From the NCBI RefSeq assembly GCF_963678635.1, contig NC_087062.1:46959758-47023757 (forward strand): DNA of 64,000 nt, written 5' to 3'. The notes beneath the pieces were generated by a model. That model was not told where the DNA came from. It saw nothing but the letters and a program-made list of their open reading frames with translations, and ran no database searches. Shown piece by piece: positions 1 through 13,900 of the stretch (position 1 is the first letter of the stretch; each line of letters opens with the position of its first letter). This DNA is from Symsagittifera roscoffensis (taxonomy: Eukaryota; Xenacoelomorpha; Acoela; Convolutidae). The position numbers were made by a program, and so were the translations under genes.

Positions 1-253
1 TTAAAAAAAACTAAAAAAATGTCAATCTCAAAAACTACAAGGATTTGAGCAGCCATATTCACAGGCAAGATTCGCAACCCTCTGAGAGTACCCTCACAGT
101 TTCCAGCAACAGGATTGAGATCTTCAAAATTTTGGAATTTTTTAACCTCTAAGTTTATTTGAAAATTTCTGAAAAAATCATAAAAACGTCATATCTCAAA
201 AACTAGAAGGATTTGAGCAGTCATATTTGGAGGCAAAAAACGGAACTCAAGAA
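1..253. repeat. AT-rich satellite, end of an array
   Basis: Two monomers of the ~167-bp satellite that fills most of the window, recognisable by the core GGATTTGAGCAG and the alternating continuations CCATATTC and TCATATTTGG. The last monomer stops within the phrase following GCAACTCAAG and joins non-satellite DNA, exactly as at ~27030. The array presumably continues left of the window. Confidence 0.9.
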
Positions 254-1717
254 AATTGTCAAGAGGGGATTATCTTTGACAGGTTAATTATTCCGCTCCA
301 CGGGTTATCAGGGGAATCTTGACAGCTCCTCACGGTTGATTACTTTTAAATCCCACTTAATCTTTCATTCCCCAGGTTATCTGGAGAACGGATGACAGGT
401 TCATTATACTTATTAAATTTATGACTTATTTTATGTTCTTTCACATAATTATCCCACGATCAAATGACAGATGGATATTAGCAGTTCCTCGTAGAGTTAA
501 TGAAGCGTGAATTACTTTCTTGAGGGATTAAAATCTTAAATTTTCATAAAAAATTGAAATACATCCAATCAAAATTGCATAAACTTTTCATTGGACCTAA
601 ATGAAAATAAGCAGAAATTTTCAAGTTTCGATCAATCAGATGTTTTTATCTAGTTCTTGTTTTTACCTCAACTAGTTTATTTATTCTGTCATATTTCTAG
701 CTACGATTCATTTCAGTTCTCTTTTATCACTTTGTCTTTAATCTTTAAAAAATTCTTTGAAATTTCCCAACTTTCCAAAAAATTATCATCCAAATTTGTC
801 AATTGCTCTGCCACGGTAAAAGTTTACACTGAGAAAAACATAGTATCATAATTTTTCTGGTTCTGAAATTTTTGTATGATAGTTTTTCTATCTTTCTCAG
901 CGTACTTTAAAGAAAATTATACAATTTACTAGAAGTTTGTTACAATTTTCCTAAATTTATCTGCTCTATCGTTAATTCTTTCAATTGGGGGACTACAACA
1001 TCCATATTTCATCATCATTTTCCGTATTTCCTCAGAAGGTTAGTTGCTAAGAGGCTTATCGTAAAAAAAATTAAGAAATTTAAAGAGTTAAATTAGATAA
1101 ATAATCAAACAATTCACTACATCGTATAGTAAAATTACTGCAAAAAATTACACTTACAAATAAAAAATGCACTTTTACATAAAATTACTGATAAAATTCA
1201 AAACATGCACATCATGAACATTATTCAAGTTCTTCTGGAACAATTTGAAAAGAAGAAATGCTGAATAAATTGCGTAAAATCCACACAAATTATCAGTCTT
1301 TTGTAGCTTTCGAGGAACCATTCGTCGATACTTTTTTGTCAAAAAGGTGTAAGTTGATCTCTTTCTTCCCAAAGAATCAGCAAAGTAGTAGCTTTTATCC
1401 AGTCGAGCAATCATAATCCAGTGTTCGCCTCTATCATTGCTTGGGGCTGAGTTAAGAATTGCAGAGTATCTTGTTAGTTGAGGTACTGTATCAGAAGGGT
1501 ATGATCCCATGTACTTGAACCTGAGCTCTGGAATTCTTTCAATACTTTGCAAAAGTGAAAAATTATCCATCTTTGCAATTGTAGGTTGATTTACAGCTAC
1601 AAAAGAAATTGATAGTTTGATAGTGTACTTTAGGACAAAAATAAAGAAAGAATAATGACTTACACACATTTAGGAATTGAATCAACAAAGTCCCATACAC
1701 AAGCCTTATGTAGTGTA
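254..1717 (-). mobile_element. Polinton/Maverick fragment, copy A
   Basis: Non-satellite segment closely matching 27030-28441 (copy B), bounded on both sides by satellite. Its only recognisable gene is the protease on the minus strand. The right end (1717) is abrupt: copy B continues into further Polinton genes, while here satellite resumes. Copy A keeps 49 bp (938-986) that are missing from copy B. The first ~230 bases hold degenerate short subrepeats around TGACAG, which might be remains of a terminal region, but no terminal inverted repeat can be shown. The stretch 480-1150 has no supportable gene. Confidence 0.75.
1175..1570 (-). CDS. Polinton adenovirus-type cysteine protease, copy A
   Basis: 131-residue ORF counted from the methionine at 1570, which starts MDNFSLLQ. 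It resembles the adenovirus-like maturation protease (C5/Ulp1 fold family) encoded by Polintons, which cleaves capsid precursors. Expected active-site residues are visible in order: His50 in GEHW, Asp65 in FADSLG, Gln90 in KLQKTD and Cys96 in NLCGFY. Of the two copies in the window, this is the one that keeps the catalytic His. Upstream, in the same gene direction, lies a candidate 67-nt intron (1597-1663) with GTAAGT donor and TTTTGTAG acceptor, so the methionine at 1570 may not be the true start. The rest of the element is missing at 1717, so expression is unlikely. Fold assignment is from family knowledge; activity is not shown. Confidence 0.7.
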   Translation of the reverse strand: MDNFSLLQSIERIPELRFKYMGSYPSDTVPQLTRYSAILNSAPSNDRGEHWIMIARLDKSYYFADSLGRKRSTYTFLTKKYRRMVPRKLQKTDNLCGFYAIYSAFLLFKLFQKNLNNVHDVHVLNFISNFM

Positions 1718-2716
1718 AAACTTTTCATATCTAAGTTTTCTGAAAAATCCCGAAAAAAATATCTCAAAAACTACGAGGATTTGAGCAGCCATATTCAGAG
1801 GCGAGATTCGCAAGCCTCTGAGAGTACCCTCACAGTTTCTAACAACAAGATCGAGATCTTCAAAGTTCTGGAATTTTTTAACAACAGGTTTATTTAAAAA
1901 TTTCTGAAAAAAAATCAAAAATACGTCATACCTCAAAAACTTCAAGAATTTGAGCAGTCAGATTTGGAGGCGAAAACCGCAACTACTGATTGTACCCTCA
2001 CAATTTTTTTTAACAAGAGGAATGATATATTCAAAGTTTTGGAATTTTTTAAAATCTAAGTTCTGAAAATTTTTTTGAAAAAACCTTAAAAATAGCAATC
2101 TCAAAAACTACAAGGTTTTGAGCAGCCATATTCAGAGGCGAGATTCGCAACCCTCTGAGAGTACCCTCACAGTTTCCAACAACAAGATCGAGATCTTCAA
2201 AGTTCTGGAATTTTTTAACAACAGGTTTATTTAAAAATTTCTGAAAAAAAATCAAAAATACGTCATTCCTCAAAAACTTCAAGGATTTGAGCAGTCAGAT
2301 TTGGAGGCGAAAACCGCAACTACTGATAGTACCCTCACAATTTTTTTAACAAGAGGAATGATATATTCAAAGTTACGGATTTTTTTAAAATCTAAGTTCT
2401 GAAAATTTTTTGAAAAACCTTAAAAATAGCAATCTCAAAAACTACAAGGTTTTGAGCAGCCATATTCAGAGGCAAGATTCGCAACCCTCTGCGAGTACCC
2501 TCACAGTTTCTAACAACAAGATCGAGATCTTCAAAGTTCTGGAATTTTTTAACAACAGGTTTATTTAAAAGTTTCTGAAAAAAAATCATAAATACGTCGT
2601 ATCCCAAAAACTTCAAGGATTTGAGCAGTCATATTTGGAGGCGAAAACCGCAACTACTGAGAGTACCCTCACAATTTTTAACAAGAGGAATGATATATTC
2701 AAAGTTTTGGAATTTT

Positions 2717-5430
2717 TTAAAATCTAAGTTCTGAAAATTTTTTTGAAAAAACCTTAAAAATAGCAATCTCAAAAACTACAAGGATTTGAGCAGCCATATT
2801 CAGAGGCGAGATTCGCAACCCTCTGAGAGTACCCTCACAGTTTCTAACAACAAGATCGAGATCTTCAAAGTTCTGGAATTTTTTAACAACAGGTTTATTT
2901 AAAAGTTTCTGAAAAAAAATCATAAATACGTCGTATCCCAAAAACTTCAAGGATTTGAGCAGTCATATTTGGAGGCGAAAACCGCAACTACTGAGAGTAC
3001 CCTCACAATTTTTAACAAGAGGATTGATATATTCAAAGTTTTGGAATTTTTTAAAATCTAAGTTCTGAAATTTTTTTTGAAAAAACCTTAAAAATAGCAA
3101 TCTAGAAAACTACAAGGATTTGAGCAGCCATATTCAGAGGCAAGATTCGCAACCCTCTGAGAGTACCCTCACAGTTTCTAACAACAAGATCGAGATCTTC
3201 AAAGTTCTGGAATTTTTTAACAACAGGTTTATTTAAAAGTTTTTGAAAAAAAATCATAAATACGTCGTATCCCAAAAACTTCAAGGATTTGAGCAGTCAT
3301 ATTTGGAGGCGAAAACCGCAACTACTGAGAGTACCCTCACAATTTTTAACAAGAGGAATGATATATTCAAAGTTTTGGAATTTTTTAAAATCTAAGTTCT
3401 GAAAATTTTTTTGAAAAAACCTTAAAAATAGCAATCTCAAAAACTACAAGGATTTGAGCAGCCATATTCAGAGGCGAGATTCGCAACCCTCTGAGAGTAC
3501 CCTCACAGTTTCTAACAACAAGATCGAGATCTTCAAAGTTCTGGAATTTTTTAACAACAGGTTTATTTAAAAGTTTCTGAAAAAAAATCATAAATACGTC
3601 GTATCCCAAAAACTTCAAGGATTTGAGCAGTCATATTTGGAGGCGAAAACCGCAACTACTGAGAGTACCCTCACAATTTTTAACAAGAGGATTGATATAT
3701 TCAAAGTTTTTGAATTTTTTAAAATCTAAGTTCTGAAATTTTTTTGAAAAAACCTTTAAAATAGCAATCTAGAAAACTACAAGGATTTGAGCAGCCATAT
3801 TCAGAGGCAAGATTCGCAACCCTCTGAGAGTACCCTCACAGTTTCTAACAACAAGATCGAGATCTTCAAAGTTCTGGAATTTTTTAACAACAGGTTTATT
3901 TAAAAGTTTCTGAAAAAAAATCATAAATACGTCGTATCCCAAAAACTTCAAGGATTTGAGCAGTCACATTTGGAGGCGAAAACCGCAACTACTGAGAGTA
4001 CCCTCACAATTTTTAACAAGAGGAATGATATATTCAAAGTTTTGGAATTTTTTAAAATCTAAGTTCTGAAAAATGTTTTGAAAAAACCTTAAAAATAGCA
4101 ATCTCAAAAACTACAAGGATTTGAGCAGCCATATTCAGAGGCAAGATTCGCAACCCTCTGAGAGTACCCTCACAGTTTCTAACAACAAGATCGAGATCTT
4201 CAAAGTTCTGGAATTTTTTAACAACAGGTTTATTTAAAAGTTTCTGAAAAAAAATCATAAATACGTCGTATCCCAAAAACTTCAAGGATTTGAGTAGTCA
4301 TATTTGGTGGCGAAAACCGCAACTACTGAGAGTACCCTCACAATTTTTAACAAGAGGAATGATATATTCAAAGTTTTGGAATTTTTCAAAATCTAAGTTC
4401 TGAAATTTTTTTGAAAAAACCTTAAAAATAGCAATCTAGAAAACTACAAGGATTTGAGCAGCCATATTCAGAGGCAAGATTCGCAATCCTCTGAGAGTAC
4501 CCTCACAGTTTCTAACAACAAGATCGAGATCTTCAAAGTTCTGGAATCTTTTAACAACAGGTTTATTTAAAAGTTTCTGAAAAAAAATCATAAATACGTC
4601 GTATCCCAAAAACTTCAAGGATTTGAGCAGTCACATTTGGAGGCGAAAACCGCAACTACTGAGAGTACCCTCACAATTTTTAACTAGAGGAATGATATAT
4701 TCAAAGTTTTGGAATTTTTTAAAATCTAAGTTCTGAAAAATGTTTTGAAAAAACCTTAAAAATAGCAATCTCAAAAACTACAAGGATTTGAGCAGCCATA
4801 TTCAGAGGCAAGATTCGCAATCCTCTGAGAGTACCCTCACAGTTTCTAACAACAAGATCGAGATCTTCAAAGTTCTGGAATCTTTTAACAACAGGTTTAT
4901 TTAAAAGTTTCTGAAAAAAAATCATAAATACGTCGTATCCCAAAAACTTCAAGGATTTGAGCAGTCACATTTGGAGGCGAAAACCGCAACTACTGAGAGT
5001 ACCCTCACAATTTTTAACAAGAGGAATGATATATTCAAAGTTTTGGAATTTTTTAAAATCTAAGTTCTGAAAAATGTTTTGAAAAAACCTTAAAAATAGC
5101 AATCTCAAAAACTACAAGGATTTGAGCAGCCATATTCAGAGGCAAGATTCGCAACCCTCTGAGAGTACCCTCACAGTTTCTAACAACAAGATCGAGATCT
5201 TCAAAGTTCTGGAATTTTTTAACAACAGGTTTATTTAAAAGTTTCTGAAAAAAAATCATAAATACGTCGTATCCCAAAAACTTCAAGGATTTGAGTAGTC
5301 ATATTTGGTGGCGAAAACCGCAACTACTGAGAGTACCCTCACAATTTTTAACAAGAGGAATGATATATTCAAAGTTTTGGAATTTTTCAAAATCTAAGTT
5401 CTGAAATTTTTTTGAAAAAACCTTAAAAAT
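2717..5430. repeat. 667-bp higher-order repeat (four monomers)
   Basis: Equivalent points recur 667 bp apart (for example 3102/3769/4436 and 3385/4052/4719), i.e. two dimers form a unit. Alternate dimers are distinguished by CAATCTAGAAAACTAC versus CAATCTCAAAAACTAC in the A monomer. Units are nearly identical, so this expansion is young compared with the diverged satellite at 31880-36119. Confidence 0.8.
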
Positions 5431-5436
5431 AGCAAT

Positions 5437-7960
5437 CTAGAAAACTACAAGGATTTGAGCAGCCATATTCAGAGGCAAGATTCGCAATCCTCTGAGAGTA
5501 CCCTCACAGTTTCTAACAACAAGATCGAGATCTTCAAAGTTCTGGAATCTTTTAACAACAGGTTTATTTAAAAGTTTCTGAAAAAAAATCATAAATACGT
5601 CGTATCCCAAAAACTTCAAGGATATGAGCAGTCATATTTGGAGGCGAAAACTGCAACTACTGAGAGTACCCTCACAATTTTTAACAAGAGGAAAGATATA
5701 TTCAAAGTTTTGGAATTTTTTAAAATCTAGGTTCTGAAAAAATTTTTGAAAAAACCTTAAAAATTGCAATCTCAAAAACTACAAGGATTTGAGCAGCCAT
5801 ATTCAGAGGCGAGATTCGCAACCCTCTGAGAGTACCCTCACAGTTTCTAACAACAAGATCGAGATCTTCAAAGTTCTGGAATTTTTTAACAACAGGTTTA
5901 TTTAAAAGTTTCTGAAAAAAAATCATAAATACGTCTTATCCCAAAAACTTCAAGGATTTGAGCAGTCATATTTGCAGGCAAAAACCGCAACTCCTGAGAG
6001 TACCCTCAAAATTTCTAACAAGAGGAATGATATATTCAAAGTTTTGGAATTTTTTAAAATCTAAGTTCTGAAATTTTTTTGAAAAAACCTTTAAAATAGC
6101 AATCTAGAAAACTACAAGGATTTGAGCAGCCATATTCAGAGGCAAGATTCGCAACCCTCTGAGAGTACCCTCACAGTTTCTAACAACAAGATCGAGATCT
6201 TCAAAGTTCTGGAATTTTTTAACAACAGGTTTATTTAAAAGTTTCTGAAAAAAAATCATAAATACGTCGTATCCCAAAAACTTCAAGTATTTGAGCAGCC
6301 ATATTCAGAGGCAAGATTCGCAACCCTCTGAGAGTACCCTCACAGTTTCTAACAACAAGATCGAGATCTTCAAAGTTCTGGAATCTTTTAACAACAGGTT
6401 TATTTAAAAGTTTCTGAAAAAAAATCATAAATACGTCGTATCCCAAAAACTTCAAGGATATGAGCAGTCATATTTGGAGGCGAAAACTGCAACTACTGAG
6501 AGTACCCTCACAATTTTTAACAAGAGGAAAGATATATTCAAAGTTTTGGAATTTTTTAAAATCTAGGTTCTGAAAAAATTTTTGAAAAAACCTTAAAAAT
6601 TGCAATCTCAAAAACTACAAGGATTTGAGCAGCCATATTCAGAGGCGAGATTCGCAACCCTCTGAGAGTACCCTCACAGTTTCTAACAACAAGATCGAGA
6701 TCTTCAAAGTTCTGGAATTTTTTAACAACAGGTTTATTTAAAAGTTTCTGAAAAAAAATCATAAATACGTCTTATCCCAAAAACTTCAAGGATTTGAGCA
6801 GTCATATTTGCAGGCAAAAACCGCAACTCCTGAGAGTACCCTCAAAATTTCTAACAAGAGGAATGATATATTCAAAGTTTTGGAATTTTTTAAAATCTAA
6901 GTTCTGAAATTTTTTTGAAAAAACCTTTAAAATAGCAATCTAGAAAACTACAAGGATTTGAGCAGCCATATTCAGAGGCAAGATTCGCAACCCTCTGAGA
7001 GTACCCTCACAGTTTCTAACAACAAGATCGAGATCTTCAAAGTTCTGGAATTTTTTAACAACAGGTTTATTTAAAAGTTTCTGAAAAAAAATCATAAATA
7101 CGTCGTATCCCAAAAACTTCAAGTATTTGAGCAGCCATATTCAGAGGCAAGATTCGCAACCCTCTGAGAGTACCCTCACAGTTTCTAACAACAAGATCGA
7201 GATCTTCAAAGTTCTGGAATCTTTTAACAACAGGTTTATTTAAAAGTTTCTGAAAAAAAATCATAAATACGTCGTATCCCAAAAACTTCAAGGATATGAG
7301 CAGTCATATTTGGAGGCGAAAACTGCAACTACTGAGAGTACCCTCACAATTTTTAACAAGAGGAAAGATATATTCAAAGTTTTGGAATTTTTTAAAATCT
7401 AGGTTCTGAAAAAATTTTTGAAAAAACCTTAAAAATTGCAATCTCAAAAACTATAAGGATTTGAGCAGACATATTCAGAGGCGAGATTCGCAACCCTCTG
7501 AGAGTACCCTCACAGTTTCTAACAACAAGATCGAGATCTTCAAAGTTCTGGAATTTTTTAACAACAGGTTTATTTAAAAGTTTCTGAAAAAAAATCATAA
7601 ATACGTCTTATCCCAAAAACTTCAAGGATTTGAGCAGTCATATTTGCAGGCAAAAACCGCAACTCCTGAGAGTACCCTCAAAATTTCTAACAAGAGGAAT
7701 GATATATTCAAAGTTTTGGAATTTTTTAAAATCTAAGTTCTGAAATTTTTTTGAAAAAACCTTTAAAATAGCAATCTAGAAAACTACAAGGATTTGAGCA
7801 GCCATATTCAGAGGCAAGATTCGCAACCCTCTGAGAGTACCCTCACAGTTTCTAACAACAAGATCGAGATCTTCAAAGTTCTGGAATTTTTTAACAACAG
7901 GTTTATTTAAAAGTTTCTGAAAAAAAATCATAAATACGTCGTATCCCAAAAACTTCAAGT
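5437..7960. repeat. ~836-bp higher-order repeat (five monomers), three copies
   Basis: Landmarks repeat at 836-bp spacing: 5720/6556/7392, 6104/6940/7776 and 6231/7067. Each unit contains one place where two A-type monomers follow each other directly (around 6290, 7125 and 7960), so the A-B alternation is broken by an odd monomer number. This is the signature of unequal exchange between monomers out of register. Confidence 0.8.
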
Positions 7961-10900
7961 ATTTGAGCAGCCATATTCAGAGGCAAGATTCGCAACCCTC
8001 TGAGAGAAATCTCACTGTTTCCAGCAACAGGATTGAGATCTTCAAAGTTTTGGAATTTTTTAACCTCTAAGTTTATTTGAAAATTTCTGAAAAATCATAA
8101 ATACGTCATATCTCAAAAACTTCAAGGATTTGAGCAGTCATATTTGCAGGCAAAAACCGCAACCCTCAAAATTTCTAACAAGAGAAATGATATATTCAAA
8201 GTTTTGGAATTTTTTAAAATCTAAGTTCTAAAATTTTTTTGAAAAAACCTTAAAAATAGCAATCTAGAAAACTACAAGGATTTGAGCAGCCATATTCCGA
8301 GGCAAGATTCGCAACCCTCTGAGAGAACTCTCACTGTTTCCAGCAACACGATTGAGATCTTCAAAGTTTTGGAATTTTTTAACCTCTAAATTTATTTGAA
8401 AATTTCTGAAAAAATCATAAATACGTCATATCTCAAAAACTTCAAGGATTTGAGCAGTCATATTTGCAGGCAAAAACCGCAACTCCTGAGAGTACCCTCA
8501 CAATTTTTAACAAGAGGAATGATATATTCAAAGTTTTGGAATTTTTTAAAAAATAAGTTCTGAAATTTTTTTGAAAAAACCTTAAAAATAGCAATCTAGA
8601 AAACTACAAGGATTTGAGCAGCCATATTCCGAGGCAAGATTCGCAACCCTTTGAGAGAACTCTCACTGTTTCCAGCAACACGATTGAGATCTTCAAAGTT
8701 TTGGAATTTTTAACCTCTAAGTTTATTTGAAAATTTCTGAAAAAATCATAAATACGTCATATCTCAAAAACTTCAAGGATTTGAGCAGTCATATTTGCAG
8801 ACAAAAACCGCAACTCCTGAGAGTACCATCACAATTTTTAACAAGAGGAATGATATATTCAAAGTTTTGGAATTTTTTAAAATCTAAGTTCTGAAAATTT
8901 TTTTGAAAAAACCTTAAAAATAGCAATCTAGAAAACTACAAGGATTTGAGCAGCCATATTCAGAGGCAAGATTCGCAACCCTCTGAGAGTACCCTCACAG
9001 TTTCTAACAACAAGATCGAGATCTTCAAAGTTCTGGAATTTTTTAACAACAGGTTTATTTAAAAGTTTCTGAAAAAAAATCATAAATACGTCGTATCCCA
9101 AAAACTTCAAGTATTTGAGCAGCCATATTCAGAGGCAAGATTCGCAACCCTCTGAGAGAAATCTCACTGTTTCCAGCAACAGGATTGAGATCTTCAAAGT
9201 TTTGGAATTTTTTAACCTCTAAGTTTATTTGAAAATTTCTGAAAAATCATAAATACGTCATATCTCAAAAACTTCAAGCATTTGAGCAGTCATATTTGCA
9301 GGCAAAAACCGCAACCCTCAAAATTTCTAACAAGAGAAATGATATATTCAAAGTTTTGGAATTTTTTAAAATCTAAGTTCTGAAATTTTTTTGAAAAAAC
9401 CTTAAAAATAGCAATCTAGAAAACTACAAGGATTTGAGCAGCCATATTCCGAGGCAAGATTCGCAACCCTCTGAGAGAACTCTCACTGTTTCCAGCAACA
9501 CGATTGAGATCTTCAAAGTTTTGGAATTTTTTAACCTCTAAATTTATTTGAAAATTTCTGAAAAAATCATAAATACGTCATATCTCAAAAACTTCAAGGA
9601 TTTGAGCAGTCATATTTGCAGGCAAAAACCGCAACTCCTGAGAATACCCTCACAATTTTTAACAAGAGGAATAATATATTCAAAGTTTTGGAATTTTTTA
9701 AAAAATAAGTTCTGAAATTTTTTTGAAAAAACCTTAAAAATAGCAATCTATAAAACTACAAGGATTTGAGCAGCCATATTCCGAGGCAAGATTCGCAACC
9801 CTTTGAGAGAACTCTCACTGTTTCCAGCAACACGATTGAGATCTTCAAAGTTTTGGAATTTTTAACCTCTAAGTTTATTTGAAAATTTCTGAAAAAATCA
9901 TAAATACGTCATATCTCAAAAACTTCAAGGATTTGAGCAGTCATATTTGCAGGCAAAAACCGCAACTCCTGAGAAGAATACCCTCACAATTTTTAACAAG
10001 AGGAATATTCAAAGTTTTGGAATTTTTTAAAATCTAAGTTCTGAAAAATTTTTTGAAAAAACCTTAAAAATAGCAATCTCAAAAACTACAAGGATTTGAG
10101 CAGCCATATTCAGAGGCGAGATTCGCAACCCTCTGAGAGTACCCTCACAGTTTCCAACAACAAGATCGAGATCTTCAAAGTTCTGGAATTTTTTAACAAC
10201 AGGTTTATTTAAAAGTTTCTGAAAAAAAATCATAAATACGTCGTATCCCAAAAACTTCAAGGATTTCAGCAGTCATATTTGGAGGCGAAAACCGCAACTA
10301 CTGAGAGTACCCTCACAATTTTTAACAAGAGGAATGATATATTCAAAGTTTTGGAATTTTTTAAAATCTAAGTTCTGAAATTTTTTTGAATAAACCTTAA
10401 AAATAGCAATCTAGAAAACTACAAGGATTTGAGCAGCCATATTCAGAGGCAAGATTCGCAACCCTCTGAGAGAACTCTCACTGTTTCCAGCAACAGGATT
10501 GATATCTTCAAAGTTTGGAATTTTTTAACCTCTAAGTTTTATTGAAAATTTCTGAAAAAATCATAAATACGTCATATCTCAAAAACTTCAAGGATTTGAG
10601 CAATCATATTTGCAGACAAAAACCGCAACTCCTGAGAGTACCCTCACAATTTTTAACAAGAGGAATGATATATTCAAAGTTTTAAAATTTTTTAAAATCT
10701 AAGTTCTGAAATTTTTTTGAAAAAACCCTAAAAATAGCAATCTAGAAAACTACAAGGATTTGAGCAGCCATATTCAGAGGCAAGATTCGCAACCCTCTGA
10801 GAGTACCCTCACAGTTTCTAACAACAAGATCGAGATGTTCAAAGTTCTGGAATTTTTTAACAACAGGTTTATTTAAGTTTCTGAAAAAAAATCATAAATA

Positions 10901-13900
10901 CGTCGTATCCCAAAAACTTCAAGGATTTGAGCAGCCATATTCAGAGGCAAGATTCGCAACCCTCTGAGAGAACTCTCACTGTTTCCAGCAACAGGATTGA
11001 GATCTTCAAAGTTTTGGAATTTTTTAACCTCTAAGTTTATTTGAAAATTTCTGAAAAAATCATAAATACGTCATATCTCAAAAACTTCAAGGATTTGAGC
11101 AGTCATATTTGCAGGCAAAAACCGCAACTCCTGAGAGTACTCTCACAATTATTAACAAGAGGAATGATATATTCAAAGTTTTGGAATTTTTTAAAATCTA
11201 AGTTCTGAAATTTTTTTGAAAAAACCTTAAAAATAGCAATCTAGAAAACTACAAGGATTTGAGCAGCCATATTCCGAAGCAAGATTCGCAACCCTCTGAG
11301 AGAACTCTCACTGTTTCCAGCAACACGATTGAGATCTTCAAAGTTTTGGAATTTTTTAACCTCTAATATTATTTGAAAATTTCTGAAAAAATCATAAATA
11401 CGTCATATCTCAAAAACTTCAAGGATTTGAGCAGTCATATTTGCAGGCAAAAACCGCAACTCCTGAGAGTACTCTCACAATTATTAACAAGAGGAATGAT
11501 ATATTCAAAGTTCTGAAATTTTTTTGAAAAAACCTTAAAAATAGCAATCTAGAAAACTACAAGGATTTGAGCAGCCATATTCAGAGGCAAGATTCGCAAT
11601 CCTCTGAGAGTACCCTCACAGTTTCTAACAACAAGATCGAGATCTTCAAAGTTCTGGAATCTTTTAACAACAGGTTTATTTAAAAGTTTCTGAAAAAAAA
11701 TCATAAATACGTCGTATCCCAAAAACTTCAAGGATATGAGCAGTCATATTTAGAGGCGAAAACTGCAACTACTGAGAGTACCCTCACAATTTTTAACAAG
11801 AGGAAAGATATATTCAAAGTTTTGGAATTTTTTAAAATCTAGGTTCTGAAAAAATTTTTGAAAAAACCTTAAAAATTGCAATCTCAAAAACTACAAGGAT
11901 TTGAGCAGCCATATTCAGAGGCGAGATTCGCAACCCTCTGAGAGTACCCTCACAGTTTCTAACAACAAGATCGAGATCTTCAAAGTTCTGGAATTTTTTA
12001 ACAACAGGTTTATTTAAAAGTTTCTGAAAAAAAATCATAAATACGTCTCATCCCAAAAACTTCAAGGATTTGAGCAGTCATATTTGCAGGCAAAAACCGC
12101 AACTCCTGAGAGTACCCTCAAAATTTCTAACAAGAGGAATGATATATTCAAAGTTTTGGAATTTTTTAAAATCTAAGTTCTGAAATTTTTTTGAAAAAAC
12201 CTTTAAAATAGCAATCTAGAAAACTACAAGGATTTGAGCAGCCATATTCAGAGGCAAGATTCGCAACCCTCTGAGAGTACCCTCACAGTTTCTAACAACA
12301 AGATCGAGATCTTCAAAGTTCTGGAATTTTTTAACAACAGGTTTATTTAAAAGTTTCTGAAAAAAAATCATAAATACGTCGTATCCCAAAAACTTCAAGT
12401 ATTTGAGCAGCCATATTCAGAGGCAAGATTCGCAACCCTCTGAGAGAAATCTCACTGTTTCCAGCAACAGGATTGAGATCTTCAAAGTTTTGGAATTTTT
12501 TAACCTCTAAGTTTATTTGAAAATTTCTGAAAAATCATAAATACGTCATATCTCAAAAACTTCAAGGATTTGAGCAGTCATATTTGCAGGCAAAAACCGC
12601 AACCCTCAAAATTTCTAACAAGAGAAATGATATATTCAAAGTTTTGGAATTTTTTAAAATCTAAGTTCTAAAATTTTTTTGAAAAAACCTTAAAAATAGC
12701 AATCTAGAAAACTACAAGGATTTGAGCAGCCATATTCCGAGGCAAGATTCGCAACCCTCTGAGAGAACTCTCACTGTTTCCAGCAACACGATTGAGATCT
12801 TCAAAGTTTTGGAATTTTTTAACCTCTAAATTTATTTGAAAATTTCTGAAAAAATCATAAATACGTCATATCTCAAAAACTTCAAGGATTTGAGCAGTCA
12901 TATTTGCAGGCAAAAACCGCAACTCCTGAGAGTACCCTCACAATTTTTAACAAGAGGAATGATATATTCAAAGTTTTGGAATTTTTTAAAAAATAAGTTC
13001 TGAAATTTTTTTGAAAAAACCTTAAAAATAGCAATCTAGAAAACTACAAGGATTTGAGCAGCCATATTCCGAGGCAAGATTCGCAACCCTTTGAGAGAAC
13101 TCTCACTGTTTCCAGCAACACGATTGAGATCTTCAAAGTTTTGGAATTTTTAACCTCTAAGTTTATTTGAAAATTTCTGAAAAAATCATAAATACGTCAT
13201 ATCTCAAAAACTTCAAGGATTTGAGCAGTCATATTTGCAGACAAAAACCGCAACTCCTGAGAGTACCATCACAATTTTTAACAAGAGGAATGATATATTC
13301 AAAGTTTTGGAATTTTTTAAAATCTAAGTTCTGAAAAATTTTTTGAAAAAACCTTAAAAATAGCAATCTAGAAAACTACAAGGATTTGAGCAGCCATATT
13401 CAGAGGCAAGATTCGCAACCCTCTGAGAGTACCCTCACAGTTTCTAACAACAAGATCGAGATCTTCAAAGTTCTGGAATTTTTTAACAACAGGTTTATTT
13501 AAAAGTTTCTGAAAAAAAATCATAAATACGTCGTATCCTAAAAACTTCAAGTATTTGAGCAGCCATATTCAGAGGCAAGATTCGCAACCCTCTGAGAGAA
13601 ATCTCACTGTTTCCAGCAACAGGATTGAGATCTTCAAAGTTTTGGAATTTTTTAACCTCTAAGTTTATTTGAAAATTTCTGAAAAATCATAAATACGTCA
13701 TATCTCAAAAACTTCAAGGATTTGAGCAGTCATATTTGCAGGCAAAAACCGCAACCCTCAAAATTTCTAACAAGAGAAATGATATATTCAAAGTTTTGGA
13801 ATTTTTTAAAATCTAAGTTCTGAAATTTTTTTGAAAAAACCTTAAAAATAGCAATCTAGAAAACTACAAGGATTTGAGCAGCCATATTCCGAGGCAAGAT

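Noticed and set aside
657-851. 64-codon plus-strand ORF also present at 27434-27628
   Set aside because: It begins with TTG, is low-complexity Phe/Ser/Lys, and its conservation is explained by the Polinton duplication.
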